Of a stretch of DNA of 64,000 nt, positions 8,901 to 17,492 are shown one piece after another. Origin of the DNA: Hyphococcus sp. (GTDB lineage Bacteria; Pseudomonadota; Alphaproteobacteria; Caulobacterales; Parvularculaceae); contig JAJFGA010000042.1 of NCBI GenBank assembly GCA_021776375.1, positions 1-64,000 of the forward strand, written 5' to 3'. The notes beneath the pieces were generated by a model. The model searched no databases and was not told the DNA's origin. It worked only from the letters and a program-made list of their open reading frames with translations. Position 1 is the stretch's first letter. Each line of letters opens with the position of its first letter. The translations under genes were made by a program, and so were the position numbers.

Positions 8901-9581
8901 ATGCGCACGCTTTTTCATATGCCCCTCGACCCCGCCTCGCGAATGGTGCGCATCGCGCTTGCCGAAAAGGGACTGCCGGCGCAGCTGATCGAAAAGCGGC
9001 CATGGGACGACGACGGAGCGCTCGTGGCGGCAAACCCTGCGGGCGCGGTTCCGGTGCTCATCGACGAGCCGCCGACCCGCGGCGTCATTAATGCGGCGCC
9101 GGCGACAGTCATTATCGAATATATCGAAGACGCCTACACTGCCGCCCCCTTACTTCCGTCAACTTCCGCCGCACGCGCCGAAGTGCGTCGACTATGCGCA
9201 TGGTTCACCGGCAAATTCGAGGCTGATGTCATCGCACCAATCGTTCGTGAGCGGATTGACAAGCGGTTGATGCGTCTTGGGCAGCCAGACTATGAGTTGT
9301 TAAAACGTGGCGGTGAGGCGCTCGCCTGGCATATGGATTATTTCAACTGGCTACTCGATCAGCGAACTTGGTTTGCGGGAGAGAAATATACCGCCGCCGA
9401 TATTGCTGCGGCCGCTTTTGTCTCCAGCGTCGATTATGTCGATGCGATGCCCTGGGGCGCCTTTCCTCTGGTGAAGGAGTGGTATGCACGGGTCAAATCG
9501 CGTCCCGCCATGCGCCCGATCTTGCGCGACCGCATCGCCGGGCTGCCGCCGCCACGCCATTATGATGATCCGGATTTTTGA
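8901..9581 (+). CDS. Glutathione S-transferase family protein
   Basis: A 226-residue cytoplasmic protein with an N-terminal thioredoxin-like domain (residues 1-80, with [12 protein letters not shown] as the cis-proline glutathione-binding segment) and an all-helical C-terminal domain containing [17 protein letters not shown], the usual hydrophobic-core motif of GSTs. It would conjugate or otherwise use glutathione; the substrate cannot be told. Its stop is 2 nt before the queG ATG, so the two are co-transcribed, an arrangement commonly seen in alphaproteobacteria. Confidence 0.88.
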   Translation: MRTLFHMPLDPASRMVRIALAEKGLPAQLIEKRPWDDDGALVAANPAGAVPVLIDEPPTRGVINAAPATVIIEYIEDAYTAAPLLPSTSAARAEVRRLCAWFTGKFEADVIAPIVRERIDKRLMRLGQPDYELLKRGGEALAWHMDYFNWLLDQRTWFAGEKYTAADIAAAAFVSSVDYVDAMPWGAFPLVKEWYARVKSRPAMRPILRDRIAGLPPPRHYDDPDF

Positions 9582-9583
9582 GC

Positions 9584-10699
9584 ATGTCCCCCGCCATCAG
9601 CAATGATGATATCCGAACTGAAGCGCGCGCGCTTGGCTTTGACGCCGTTGGGTTTGCGCCCGCCTCGCTGCCTTCGGAGGCTGGAAAAAACCTGACGCAA
9701 TTTCTAACGCTCGGCCGGCACGGTGGAATGACTTGGATGGAGGGGCGTGCAGAACAACGCAGTTCGCCGCAAGCACTCTGGCCCGAGGCGCGCAGCGTCA
9801 TCATGCTCGGCATGAATTATGGGCCGGACGAAGACCCGCTCGCGACCTTAGCGCAAAAATCATCGGCGGCAATTTCTGTCTATGCAAAAAACAAAGACTA
9901 CCACGAGCTTATAAAAAAACGCCTTAAGCGCCTCGCCCGCTGGCTGATTGAAGAGCATGGCGGCGATGTCAAAGTCTTTGTCGATACCGCGCCAGTAATG
10001 GAAAAGCCGCTGGCGGCGAAAGCCGGCGTCGGCTGGCAGGGCAAGCACACCAATCTGGTATCACGCGAGTTTGGTTCTTGGCTTTTTCTCGGCTCGATTT
10101 TCACAACGCTCGACATTATCGCCGATGCGCCGGAGGCGGATCATTGCGGCTCATGCCAAAACTGTCTCAACATCTGTCCAACCGACGCCTTTCCGGCCCC
10201 TTACCAACTCGATGCCAGGCGGTGCCTATCTTATCTCACCATCGAACATCAAGGCCCGATCCCTATCCAGTTTCGCAAAGCCATGGGCAACCGGATATAC
10301 GGCTGCGACGATTGCCTGGCGGTCTGTCCATGGAACAAATTCGCATCGCTATCACGGGAGACTGCATTCCACGCACGCGAAACATTGCGCACGCCAAGCC
10401 TTTTCGAGCTTGCCGCATTAGATGATCGCGCGTTCAGGAATATGTTTTCCGGCTCGCCGATCAAACGCACGGGCCGCGCCCGCTTTGTCAGGAATGTGCT
10501 GATTGCTATCGGTAATTCGCAAGACCGGGAACTGGCGCCGTCAGCGCAAGCGCTGCTCGACGACGATAACGCACTGATCCGCGGGGCCGCGATTTGGGCG
10601 TTGCGGCAATTGTTGGACGCTAAAGAGATCGCCGACTTACGGCGCCAATTTCTAACACAGGAAAATGATGCAGATGTTATCGCCGAATGGGCGCCTTAA
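9584..10699 (+). CDS. queG: Epoxyqueuosine reductase
   Basis: A 371-residue cobalamin- and iron-sulfur-dependent enzyme that reduces epoxyqueuosine to queuosine in tRNA, the last step of queuosine synthesis. Two 4Fe-4S cysteine clusters are clear: [16 protein letters not shown] (near residue 185) and [14 protein letters not shown] (near residue 240). The substrate-binding region [16 protein letters not shown] lies between them and a HEAT-like helical C-terminus (near 320-360) follows. ATG 9584 is chosen; an in-frame TTG at 9578 overlaps the GST stop. It ends convergently with the G8-domain gene, 3 nt apart. Confidence 0.95.
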   Translation: MSPAISNDDIRTEARALGFDAVGFAPASLPSEAGKNLTQFLTLGRHGGMTWMEGRAEQRSSPQALWPEARSVIMLGMNYGPDEDPLATLAQKSSAAISVYAKNKDYHELIKKRLKRLARWLIEEHGGDVKVFVDTAPVMEKPLAAKAGVGWQGKHTNLVSREFGSWLFLGSIFTTLDIIADAPEADHCGSCQNCLNICPTDAFPAPYQLDARRCLSYLTIEHQGPIPIQFRKAMGNRIYGCDDCLAVCPWNKFASLSRETAFHARETLRTPSLFELAALDDRAFRNMFSGSPIKRTGRARFVRNVLIAIGNSQDRELAPSAQALLDDDNALIRGAAIWALRQLLDAKEIADLRRQFLTQENDADVIAEWAP

Positions 10700-10702
10700 A
10701 CG

Positions 10703-13700
10703 CTAAATTTCAACGGTAACATAAACCTCGCCCTGGGCGAAGTTGCCATTGTCGTCTTCAACCCAATACCAGAATTGATCCATCCCGGTGAAATTTGGAT
10801 CCGGCGTGTAGGTGACCGTTCCATCATCATTCAAATTCACGCGGCCATTCCTCGGATTAACAAATCCATCCACAGCAATTGGGTCGCCATCAGGATCGAA
10901 GTCATTTGCGAGGACGTCGATGATCACCGAGCTCCCTGAAGTGACGGTCGTGGTCTTATCATCGGTCGCTACCGGCGCCCCGCTGTTGACGTCAAGGACG
11001 CCATGATAAATCGGGTCCGCAAGACCCGATGCTTTCAGCGCCCCGTTAACGCCGCCGGGAATTTCAACAAATTGTGTCTCTTTGATTAATTCGCCCGTAG
11101 CCCTGTCGGCAAAAAGTCGTTCAAAAGCAGTTACGGCCCGCCCATCAGGCAACGTCCAATAGCCTTCCCGCTCGATCGCGTTGCCCAGTGCGTCACCGGC
11201 ATAGACTTGAGGGTCCAGGTCGCCAAGCTCGATAGATCCAATGCTATCGGTTTTGACGCCCGGGAAATTCATACCGAAAAAAGGCGAGCCAACGGGTTCG
11301 AAAAGTGGAAATTCTCCAAGATCGGATTCAAACTCCAAACGACCGGCGACAAGATCAGCGGCGGTCAAAATTTGATCATTTGCATCCAGGTTCGTAAAAT
11401 CAGTGGTGGCGCCGCTAATAGAAACGTCAATGAACGCATACCGATAATCACCGTCAAAGTTCGTGAAGTTGGTTGTTTTATCCATGTCCACGCCGATATC
11501 GAAGCCTTCAATGTTGGCGTTGTTTACAACCAGGTCAAATGTATTCTGCCCCGTGAAAATACCGCTAATGCTGTTGGCGGAGCCAACGAGATCGATATCC
11601 TTCAGCGTGTAACGGCCAGTGTATTCCAGATGAATGCCAAAACGTGTTTCCCAGGCGGTAAAATCTTCGATGAGAGAACGCACATCATGGGCCTGATTGG
11701 GGCCCGGTTTGACAACATAAAACCCTGTGCCCGTGGCAATCGACTCGTTGCCGCTAAACTGAGCGATTGAAGGCCGAAATATTCGCACTTGATCGGAATA
11801 GTTTAAGCTCTCCGGATACGGTGCATTATCAGGATCGACCGGAATTTCATCCCCAAGCGGCGCGCGCGAAAAGTAGATAAATCCCTGTCCGCTAGGTACG
11901 CCGGCGGCGACATTATCTAACGCCTCAACCAACCGTCCCTGGAACCAAAAACCGGAGCCCGTACGGCCAAGGTCAAACTCGGAAACGTCGGGGCCAAATT
12001 TCGGATTGTTATCTAAACCAAACCCAGCCACGCCGATCGATTTTATCGCAATATTGCTAACCCATCGCCCGGTCTCGTTACCGGTCTCAGCCACAAACGC
12101 AGCGCCGAATACATCATAGGCGGCATTATCCGCCAGAATCGCATTTGAATCGTGATGAACCACGCCCCAGCCGGGAGATCCCCAAATGGCGTTGCCGACA
12201 AGTTGGGCAGGGTTGTCCTGATCACTAACACCAGCACGGTGGATATGAAGCGGGTAGCGCGCCTTTATATTGGTGTCAAAATCAACTGAATCCAGTTTAG
12301 CAACATCAAATGCGCGCTCAGACTTATCTGTACGCCCAAGATCTGTAAATTCTGCATAACGAACATCAATATCATCCGAATGCATAAACATCACGTGACC
12401 GCGCTGATGTACGGGCAGGTCATCTGCATTTTCAGTAACAAACCGGACATTGCGCGAGTAGTTGGCGACATAGGCTTTCAGGTCGTCGCGCGGCGTGTCG
12501 TGATCGAACTGCAACGGGCGATCGAATGTTATGACATTGCCATTGATCGCCGTAATGACGAGCTCTTCATCTTCTGTTGTCAGGTCGTTGCGCAGAGTCC
12601 CTGGTGGCAACGGATCAATATCTGCTAACTTCGTTCCGGTTAGAACAAGCCTGTCGCCGACAGCCCAACCATCCGGCGGTGCTTCAAGCGTAAGCGATGT
12701 ATCGCCCGCCATCGCATCTATCGCAACTTTCAGAAAAGTATCTTTTTGATCGCCATAAATTTCAATCGTTCCCTGGCTGATTACGCCGCGAGATAAGAGT
12801 TGCGTGTCCCAAGAAACATCAATCGGACCATTGTCGGCGATCTGAATAATAGCCTCAACGCCAGGCGCCACAGGATTGTCGGCAGTACCTATCGTCAACG
12901 TGCCGATTGGAGAAACGATCAGAGTATCAACTTCCATGAAGGAATTTTGATCTGTGGCGAATTCAAGCACGCCATCGACACGGACGGTAAACAGGGATAC
13001 GGCGCTTTCACCGTCATAGGTGACCTTAACGCCTTCGGAGATCAACACTTTGGCGCCTTCCGGCGGCACTTCGCTATTTGCCCAAGTATTGGGATCAAAC
13101 CAGGAACCATCATTAACGGCGACATGCGTTGCTTCATGTACCGGGACGAGGTTCAAGAGGGCCTCATGCTCAGCCGCCTTGGAGTCTCCGACATGGTGGT
13201 GCCCGCCTGAGCCACCGTGACCGCTTACGGCGGGTTCTTCATGCGGTACGTCGCCAACGATGACTTCAACAGACGCCGAACTAACCGCACCGTTCGCGTC
13301 CCGGACCTCATATGAGAATGTCGCCACCCCCTCAAAGCCGGCATTTGGCACAAATGTCACGCCGGAGCTGTCCAAAAATACGGTTCCATTTACCGCATCA
13401 AAAACACGCACGATTTCCAGTCCGCCAAAACCTGCATTGGAGTCGTTGGCTTGCAATTGCGAGGCAGAAATAAGCAGCGGTTGATCGACCTCAGCATGAA
13501 CGTGGTCATCTACCGCGTTGAGGGCGACATCGACATTGCCGAAGATATTGTCGTCGCCTGTACCGGGAGCCGCTGCGCCGCCGCCCGTAACGGGAGCTGT
13601 AGCGCCATCATCAGCTGCACCGAGTGGAATATCTTCCTTGCCGACACTCAGACAGCCTTCCGCCGCCAGCAAAGGCGCCAACACGCTGACGTTCATCATC

Positions 13701-13846
13701 TTCTTGCGGCTCGCGCGTTTTCTTGCGCGCCGGCCTGTCGCCTGTGGCGCCTTGATGGCGCCAAGCTCACTGGCCATTAACAAATCGTTTATGTTCATTG
13801 AATTAGCGGAAAGGACAGCATCGCCGGAGCGAAATTCTTTGCTCAT
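10703..13846 (-). CDS. Large secreted G8-domain protein, CEMIP/TMEM2-like, with flanking cadherin-like domains
   Basis: About 1047 residues. A basic N-terminus (RRARKRASRKK near 40-50) precedes one hydrophobic stretch ending in AAEGC. Next come a cadherin/Ig-like tandem-repeat domain (about 110-200), a His/Gly-rich linker, and a G8 domain (about 240-360; GSWFDPNTWANSEVPPEGAK, then strand-turn repeats). The following region holds the features of animal CEMIP/PKHD1-type proteins: WAVGDRLVLTGT, SRNVRFVTEN, RGHVMFMHS and RYPLHIHRAG, followed by right-handed parallel beta-helix repeats to about 830. A second cadherin-like domain (about 960-1047, IIDVLANDFDPDGD) ends the protein. Human CEMIP and TMEM2 act on hyaluronan; a polysaccharide substrate here is inference. 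ATG 13846 has a better upstream sequence than GTG 13858. No RTX repeats are visible, so the export route is unclear. Confidence 0.85.
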   Translation of the reverse strand: MSKEFRSGDAVLSANSMNINDLLMASELGAIKAPQATGRRARKRASRKKMMNVSVLAPLLAAEGCLSVGKEDIPLGAADDGATAPVTGGGAAAPGTGDDNIFGNVDVALNAVDDHVHAEVDQPLLISASQLQANDSNAGFGGLEIVRVFDAVNGTVFLDSSGVTFVPNAGFEGVATFSYEVRDANGAVSSASVEVIVGDVPHEEPAVSGHGGSGGHHHVGDSKAAEHEALLNLVPVHEATHVAVNDGSWFDPNTWANSEVPPEGAKVLISEGVKVTYDGESAVSLFTVRVDGVLEFATDQNSFMEVDTLIVSPIGTLTIGTADNPVAPGVEAIIQIADNGPIDVSWDTQLLSRGVISQGTIEIYGDQKDTFLKVAIDAMAGDTSLTLEAPPDGWAVGDRLVLTGTKLADIDPLPPGTLRNDLTTEDEELVITAINGNVITFDRPLQFDHDTPRDDLKAYVANYSRNVRFVTENADDLPVHQRGHVMFMHSDDIDVRYAEFTDLGRTDKSERAFDVAKLDSVDFDTNIKARYPLHIHRAGVSDQDNPAQLVGNAIWGSPGWGVVHHDSNAILADNAAYDVFGAAFVAETGNETGRWVSNIAIKSIGVAGFGLDNNPKFGPDVSEFDLGRTGSGFWFQGRLVEALDNVAAGVPSGQGFIYFSRAPLGDEIPVDPDNAPYPESLNYSDQVRIFRPSIAQFSGNESIATGTGFYVVKPGPNQAHDVRSLIEDFTAWETRFGIHLEYTGRYTLKDIDLVGSANSISGIFTGQNTFDLVVNNANIEGFDIGVDMDKTTNFTNFDGDYRYAFIDVSISGATTDFTNLDANDQILTAADLVAGRLEFESDLGEFPLFEPVGSPFFGMNFPGVKTDSIGSIELGDLDPQVYAGDALGNAIEREGYWTLPDGRAVTAFERLFADRATGELIKETQFVEIPGGVNGALKASGLADPIYHGVLDVNSGAPVATDDKTTTVTSGSSVIIDVLANDFDPDGDPIAVDGFVNPRNGRVNLNDDGTVTYTPDPNFTGMDQFWYWVEDDNGNFAQGEVYVTVEI

Positions 13847-14160
13847 AATCAGGCTCACTCACACATTTGTCTGCAATCGGACAGTAAACAGTATCTTTCT
13901 CGCCACACCGAACAATTTTTCTTGCACGATGCGATTGTGCAACAGGTAAGAAATTAGGAACCTTAGATTTCTTTTGTCTGAAGCTCCTGAAAACAATTTG
14001 ATGAAAATAAGCCGATCACGGATTAAATTTTCACAAGTTTCAAGAGCAGCCGCACGAATCCTCAATCTCGAAGATCAAGTTACTATAGGCGCCTTGAAAA
14101 TGAATCTAAAATTTTATCAACCTAAGCCCGCCGAAGACCGGCAGGCCGGCGCAGCGGCGC
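13847..14160. other. Intergenic region upstream of the G8-domain gene
   Basis: This 314-nt stretch separates two leftward genes and is more AT-rich than its neighbours. No ORF in it looks real. It probably holds a promoter for the G8-domain gene, but I could not fix -35/-10 boxes, and no strong terminator hairpin is visible after the oxygenase gene. Confidence 0.4.
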
Positions 14161-14988
14161 TTAACGGCTAAGCTTTCTTAAGCCCCGCACCAGTATGGGA
14201 GGTAACAAATCGTTAATGATCTCGTCCCGCTTCACTGCCCAGTCAACTTTGTCGCCTGTTTGCGGTCGAGGTTTAAATTGAGTCGTCTTTTCACGAGCCG
14301 TGTCGTCCCAGGTTGCGGTGTAGTAATAAAGCGCAATCGAGCGGCGCGCCTCACCACCCGGATGTGCGACCGGCACCGGATGACCGTGATAGCTCTTACC
14401 GCTGGTTGAAAACACAACACAGCGATTGAACAGCGGAACAATTCTGTGTCGAAGGTGTTTCATATCGCAATCCCAAAGCTCAAGTTCCCCGCCGAAACCT
14501 TCCTCCCAGTCCTTGTTGAGGTAAATCAACAAATTCAGGCGCCGCTCAAGTCCAAGTTTACGATGCATGTTGAAATCGGCATGGACATCAAGATGTCCCC
14601 CCGATTTGGTTTGATGAAATCCGCCGCCGACAAAATAAGGGTCGGGAATAAGACCGGCAATGCCGGTCATGTTTTCTAAAAACTCGATAAACGGCCGCGA
14701 ATTCATTGAATAAAAGAAAGAGCGTAGTTGCGGTGTCAAAAAATCAGGATTGAAGCTAGTTTTATAGCGCTCCTGGTCGCGGTCGAAGCTGCGACTATCA
14801 GGGTCCAGTGTCTGTGGAAACGCGGCAAGACATGCATCGAGAATTTGCGGCGAACAAAAATCATCTATGGCGATATGTGGAAAGGGCTCTGCCGAAACAT
14901 ATTTATCGTGCAGGTCGGCGCCCTTGCCCTGCATCTCCGATACATCAAAAAATCCGAACTGTGTATCCGCGATCTCAAGATAGCTCAT
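14161..14988 (-). CDS. 2OG-Fe(II) oxygenase (prolyl-4-hydroxylase-like)
   Basis: A 275-residue cytoplasmic dioxygenase that would use 2-oxoglutarate, O2 and Fe(II) to hydroxylate a substrate. The iron-binding triad is visible as HAD (H136, D138) and a distal His in SYHGHPV (H201 or H203). The 2-oxoglutarate-binding arginine is in RRSIALYYYT (about R216). The double-stranded beta-helix strands RRLNLLIYLN and FGGELELW fit the family. It lies between a GT2 gene (73 nt upstream) and the G8-domain gene on the same strand, so it may modify a sugar, a lipid or that protein. The substrate is unknown. Confidence 0.85.
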   Translation of the reverse strand: MSYLEIADTQFGFFDVSEMQGKGADLHDKYVSAEPFPHIAIDDFCSPQILDACLAAFPQTLDPDSRSFDRDQERYKTSFNPDFLTPQLRSFFYSMNSRPFIEFLENMTGIAGLIPDPYFVGGGFHQTKSGGHLDVHADFNMHRKLGLERRLNLLIYLNKDWEEGFGGELELWDCDMKHLRHRIVPLFNRCVVFSTSGKSYHGHPVPVAHPGGEARRSIALYYYTATWDDTAREKTTQFKPRPQTGDKVDWAVKRDEIINDLLPPILVRGLRKLSR

Positions 14989-15061
14989 AAGCGCCGCCCT
15001 CTTTCCTGGCGGCGAAGCCCGCCGTCACTGATCCAGCCTATGGGTGAACGCCAACATCGTT

Positions 15062-16258
15062 TTATTTCGTCTTACCGCCATCATTATCGCGCTCGGTGCG
15101 GGTCCAGGTCTTTGCTGAGGCCCGCCCGCGCCGCCCATAGACCTTCAGCTTCTGAAGCATAAATGGCGCCAACGCCCATAATTGTGACGCTGGCAACGCC
15201 GTGCGCCCAAAGCGTAACCACCCGGCGACAAGCGCCAGCACAAATATCGCAATTGAAGTCAATATAGCGACGAGCGGCCCAGGCCCGGTAAATCCGATCA
15301 TTAAGGCTGACAATACTGCGGCAAGACCCAAACCGGCGCCAAGCGCCACAAGCGGCGGTATCATCGCATCCGCAGCCAGCAGTATCAGCTTCACATCGGC
15401 CCGCAACATACCGTGCAACATCGCCGGCGCCGCGTGGCGCGCCATAATCTCCAGCGACCCATACTCCCATCGCGCGCGTTGGGTGACGCTAGCGTCTTGG
15501 GCCGTTGGAAAAAAGCTGGTCACTTGCGCATCTGGCGCGAAGACGGGCGGCGCGCCGGCCGCCGCCATTTTCAGCGTCATTAGCAGATCTTCGGTTATGT
15601 CGCCGGCGGCAAAGTCCAGACGGGAAATCAGCTCCCATGGCGCAGCCAATCCCACCCCGGTAAAACGTGTGACATCAAAGAGATTTGAAAGGCCAGTCAT
15701 GCGTACACGGTTGATCATAATCCATGCAAATGCCGACACGCTTGTTCCGGGCCTGGCGCCGTCTGGAGCATTCATCATATTCAGCGCCTGCGCCGGGCGT
15801 CCGCTTGCGCAAGCGACGCCAGCCAAATGTTGTAGCGCACCCTCACCAACCCGGCAGTCAGCGTCGAAGAAAGCAATACATTCCGGCGGCGCATCACGCA
15901 GGCAATCAATCGCATATTGCAACGCATAACCTTTGCCACGATGATCCGGCGCCGCACGATCAAAAACCTCTGCGCCACAGTCTTCAGCGACCGCGGCGGT
16001 GTCGTCGGTGCAATTATCGGCCACAACAATCAGCCGATCGTCAGGTCGCAACTGCGCGCGAAGGTCGCGCAATGTTGCAACCATATGACGGCCTTCATTA
16101 TGCGCGGGAACAATTACCGCCAGAGACGACGGCTGGGCGCCAGTAGATTGCCGGCGCAGCGGGAAGAACGCCGCCAGCGTTTCGATGATAAGCAAAACAA
16201 CCGGCGCCGCTGCCGTCAGCGCGACACCCCAAAGCAGAACGGTGAAAACCGCATTCAT
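15062..16258 (-). CDS. Glycosyltransferase family 2
   Basis: A 398-residue inner-membrane glycosyltransferase. An N-terminal membrane segment (about 5-30) leads to a GT-A domain with VIVPAHNEG, VVADNCTDDT and the metal-binding FFDADCRVG (DxD-like) motifs. A QRARWEYGS segment (QxxRW type) follows near residue 255, and two or three membrane segments (about 285-355) end the protein. This layout is that of processive or polyprenyl-linked EPS glycosyltransferases. Its ATG overlaps the stop of the upstream GT4 gene by 4 nt, so the two are translationally coupled. The sugar added is not known. Confidence 0.9.
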   Translation of the reverse strand: MNAVFTVLLWGVALTAAAPVVLLIIETLAAFFPLRRQSTGAQPSSLAVIVPAHNEGRHMVATLRDLRAQLRPDDRLIVVADNCTDDTAAVAEDCGAEVFDRAAPDHRGKGYALQYAIDCLRDAPPECIAFFDADCRVGEGALQHLAGVACASGRPAQALNMMNAPDGARPGTSVSAFAWIMINRVRMTGLSNLFDVTRFTGVGLAAPWELISRLDFAAGDITEDLLMTLKMAAAGAPPVFAPDAQVTSFFPTAQDASVTQRARWEYGSLEIMARHAAPAMLHGMLRADVKLILLAADAMIPPLVALGAGLGLAAVLSALMIGFTGPGPLVAILTSIAIFVLALVAGWLRFGRTALPASQLWALAPFMLQKLKVYGRRGRASAKTWTRTERDNDGGKTK

Positions 16259-17469
16259 GAACGCGCCTCTAAAGCGGCTGAAAAATATCCGGCCAAATGC
16301 CCCGCTTCGGTATCAATATCGTGCATCGTTTCGACCCGTTGACGGCCTTCGTCACCCATCTGCGCAATCTTGTCGTCATGGGCGTTTATAGCCGCCAACA
16401 AGGCCGTTGTAATCGCATCAATATCGCCGGCGGGGGTCAGCCAGCCACATAGGCCATCCTTCACCAATTCGGGTATGCCGGCGATATAGGTTGTAATCAC
16501 CGGCCGACGTAACGCCAATGCCTCCATGATTGAAACCGGCAGCCCCTCCGCATAGCTCGGCAAGACAAAGCCGCGCGCGCCAAGCAACGCCTCGCGCACT
16601 TCATCCGGCGTCTTCCACCCTGCAAGCACAACATTGCGGCCAATATCATGGCGACGGATCGCCGCCTCGATTTCATCCCGCATCGGTCCGTCGCCGATTA
16701 ACGTGACTTTCACTTCGGGAACATCTTTTACCACTCGCGCCGTCGCCTCAACCAGATCTATCTGGCCTTTTTCTGCACACAGACGGCCCGTGCAGATAAA
16801 ATGTGGCGCAGAGACAACATTGTTTCCGACGCCCTGATAGAAGGCGCGTTCAATGCCGCAACGAACAATTTTAATTCTCGGCCAGACAGACGGCGAAGAC
16901 AGTTTCTTCAATTGGCTGGCGCCAAATTGTGAAATGGCGACGACAAATGAAGCGTTATCAATTTTGCGCCGCAGTGAAATAAGCGCCGGTTTTTCAAATT
17001 CCTCCGGCCCATGGACCGTAAAGCTAAAACGCGCCCGCGCCAGCGACGCTGCAAGCATCGCAATCGTCGCCGCGTTGGTGCCAAAGTGTGCATGAACATG
17101 GCGCAGACCATCCCGCCTTAGCCAATTGGCAAGGACAAGCGCCTCGCCAAAATAGAACACGTGCCGCAGCAGACCAGCCTCTGAACGCCACCCCATGGAC
17201 AGCGCCGCACCCAGCGCACGCACAACGCCTAGAGGGTTAGTAAAAATTTCACCGAGCACCGACCATATTATTGAGCCCGCACCAGCATTAATGATGTGGC
17301 GGGTCTTGGCGCTCTCTTCGATATCTTCCTGCGCGATCACTTTATCCTTAGGCGGACGGATGGCGAAGCGAATAACCTCAGCGCCGCCGCGCTCCAACGC
17401 CTGGATTTCACGGCGAATGAAACTATGGGAAATTCCAGGATACTGGTTAATAAAATAAGCCAGCTTCAT
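16255..17469 (-). CDS. Glycosyltransferase family 4 (colanic-acid-type)
   Basis: A 404-residue GT-B enzyme. The N-terminus (KLAYFINQYPGISHSFIRREI) is typical of the WcaL/EpsD-like EPS transferases. The C-terminal donor domain has FICTGRLCAEKGQIDLVEA and the EX7E-type segment SYAEGLPVSIMEALALRRPVI near residues 310-330. It transfers a sugar from a nucleotide donor to the lipid-linked EPS unit at the cytoplasmic face. It lies 23 nt downstream of the ATPase-GT fusion and overlaps the GT2 gene by 4 nt, inside a single leftward gene run. Confidence 0.92.
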   Translation of the reverse strand: MKLAYFINQYPGISHSFIRREIQALERGGAEVIRFAIRPPKDKVIAQEDIEESAKTRHIINAGAGSIIWSVLGEIFTNPLGVVRALGAALSMGWRSEAGLLRHVFYFGEALVLANWLRRDGLRHVHAHFGTNAATIAMLAASLARARFSFTVHGPEEFEKPALISLRRKIDNASFVVAISQFGASQLKKLSSPSVWPRIKIVRCGIERAFYQGVGNNVVSAPHFICTGRLCAEKGQIDLVEATARVVKDVPEVKVTLIGDGPMRDEIEAAIRRHDIGRNVVLAGWKTPDEVREALLGARGFVLPSYAEGLPVSIMEALALRRPVITTYIAGIPELVKDGLCGWLTPAGDIDAITTALLAAINAHDDKIAQMGDEGRQRVETMHDIDTEAGHLAGYFSAALEARS

Positions 17470-17492
17470 GATGCGTCGCGCTCAATCACCGC

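Noticed and set aside
11207-11770. A 187-residue ORF antisense to the G8-domain gene
   Set aside because: It is a shadow of the long leftward frame, without its own start signals or protein-like features.
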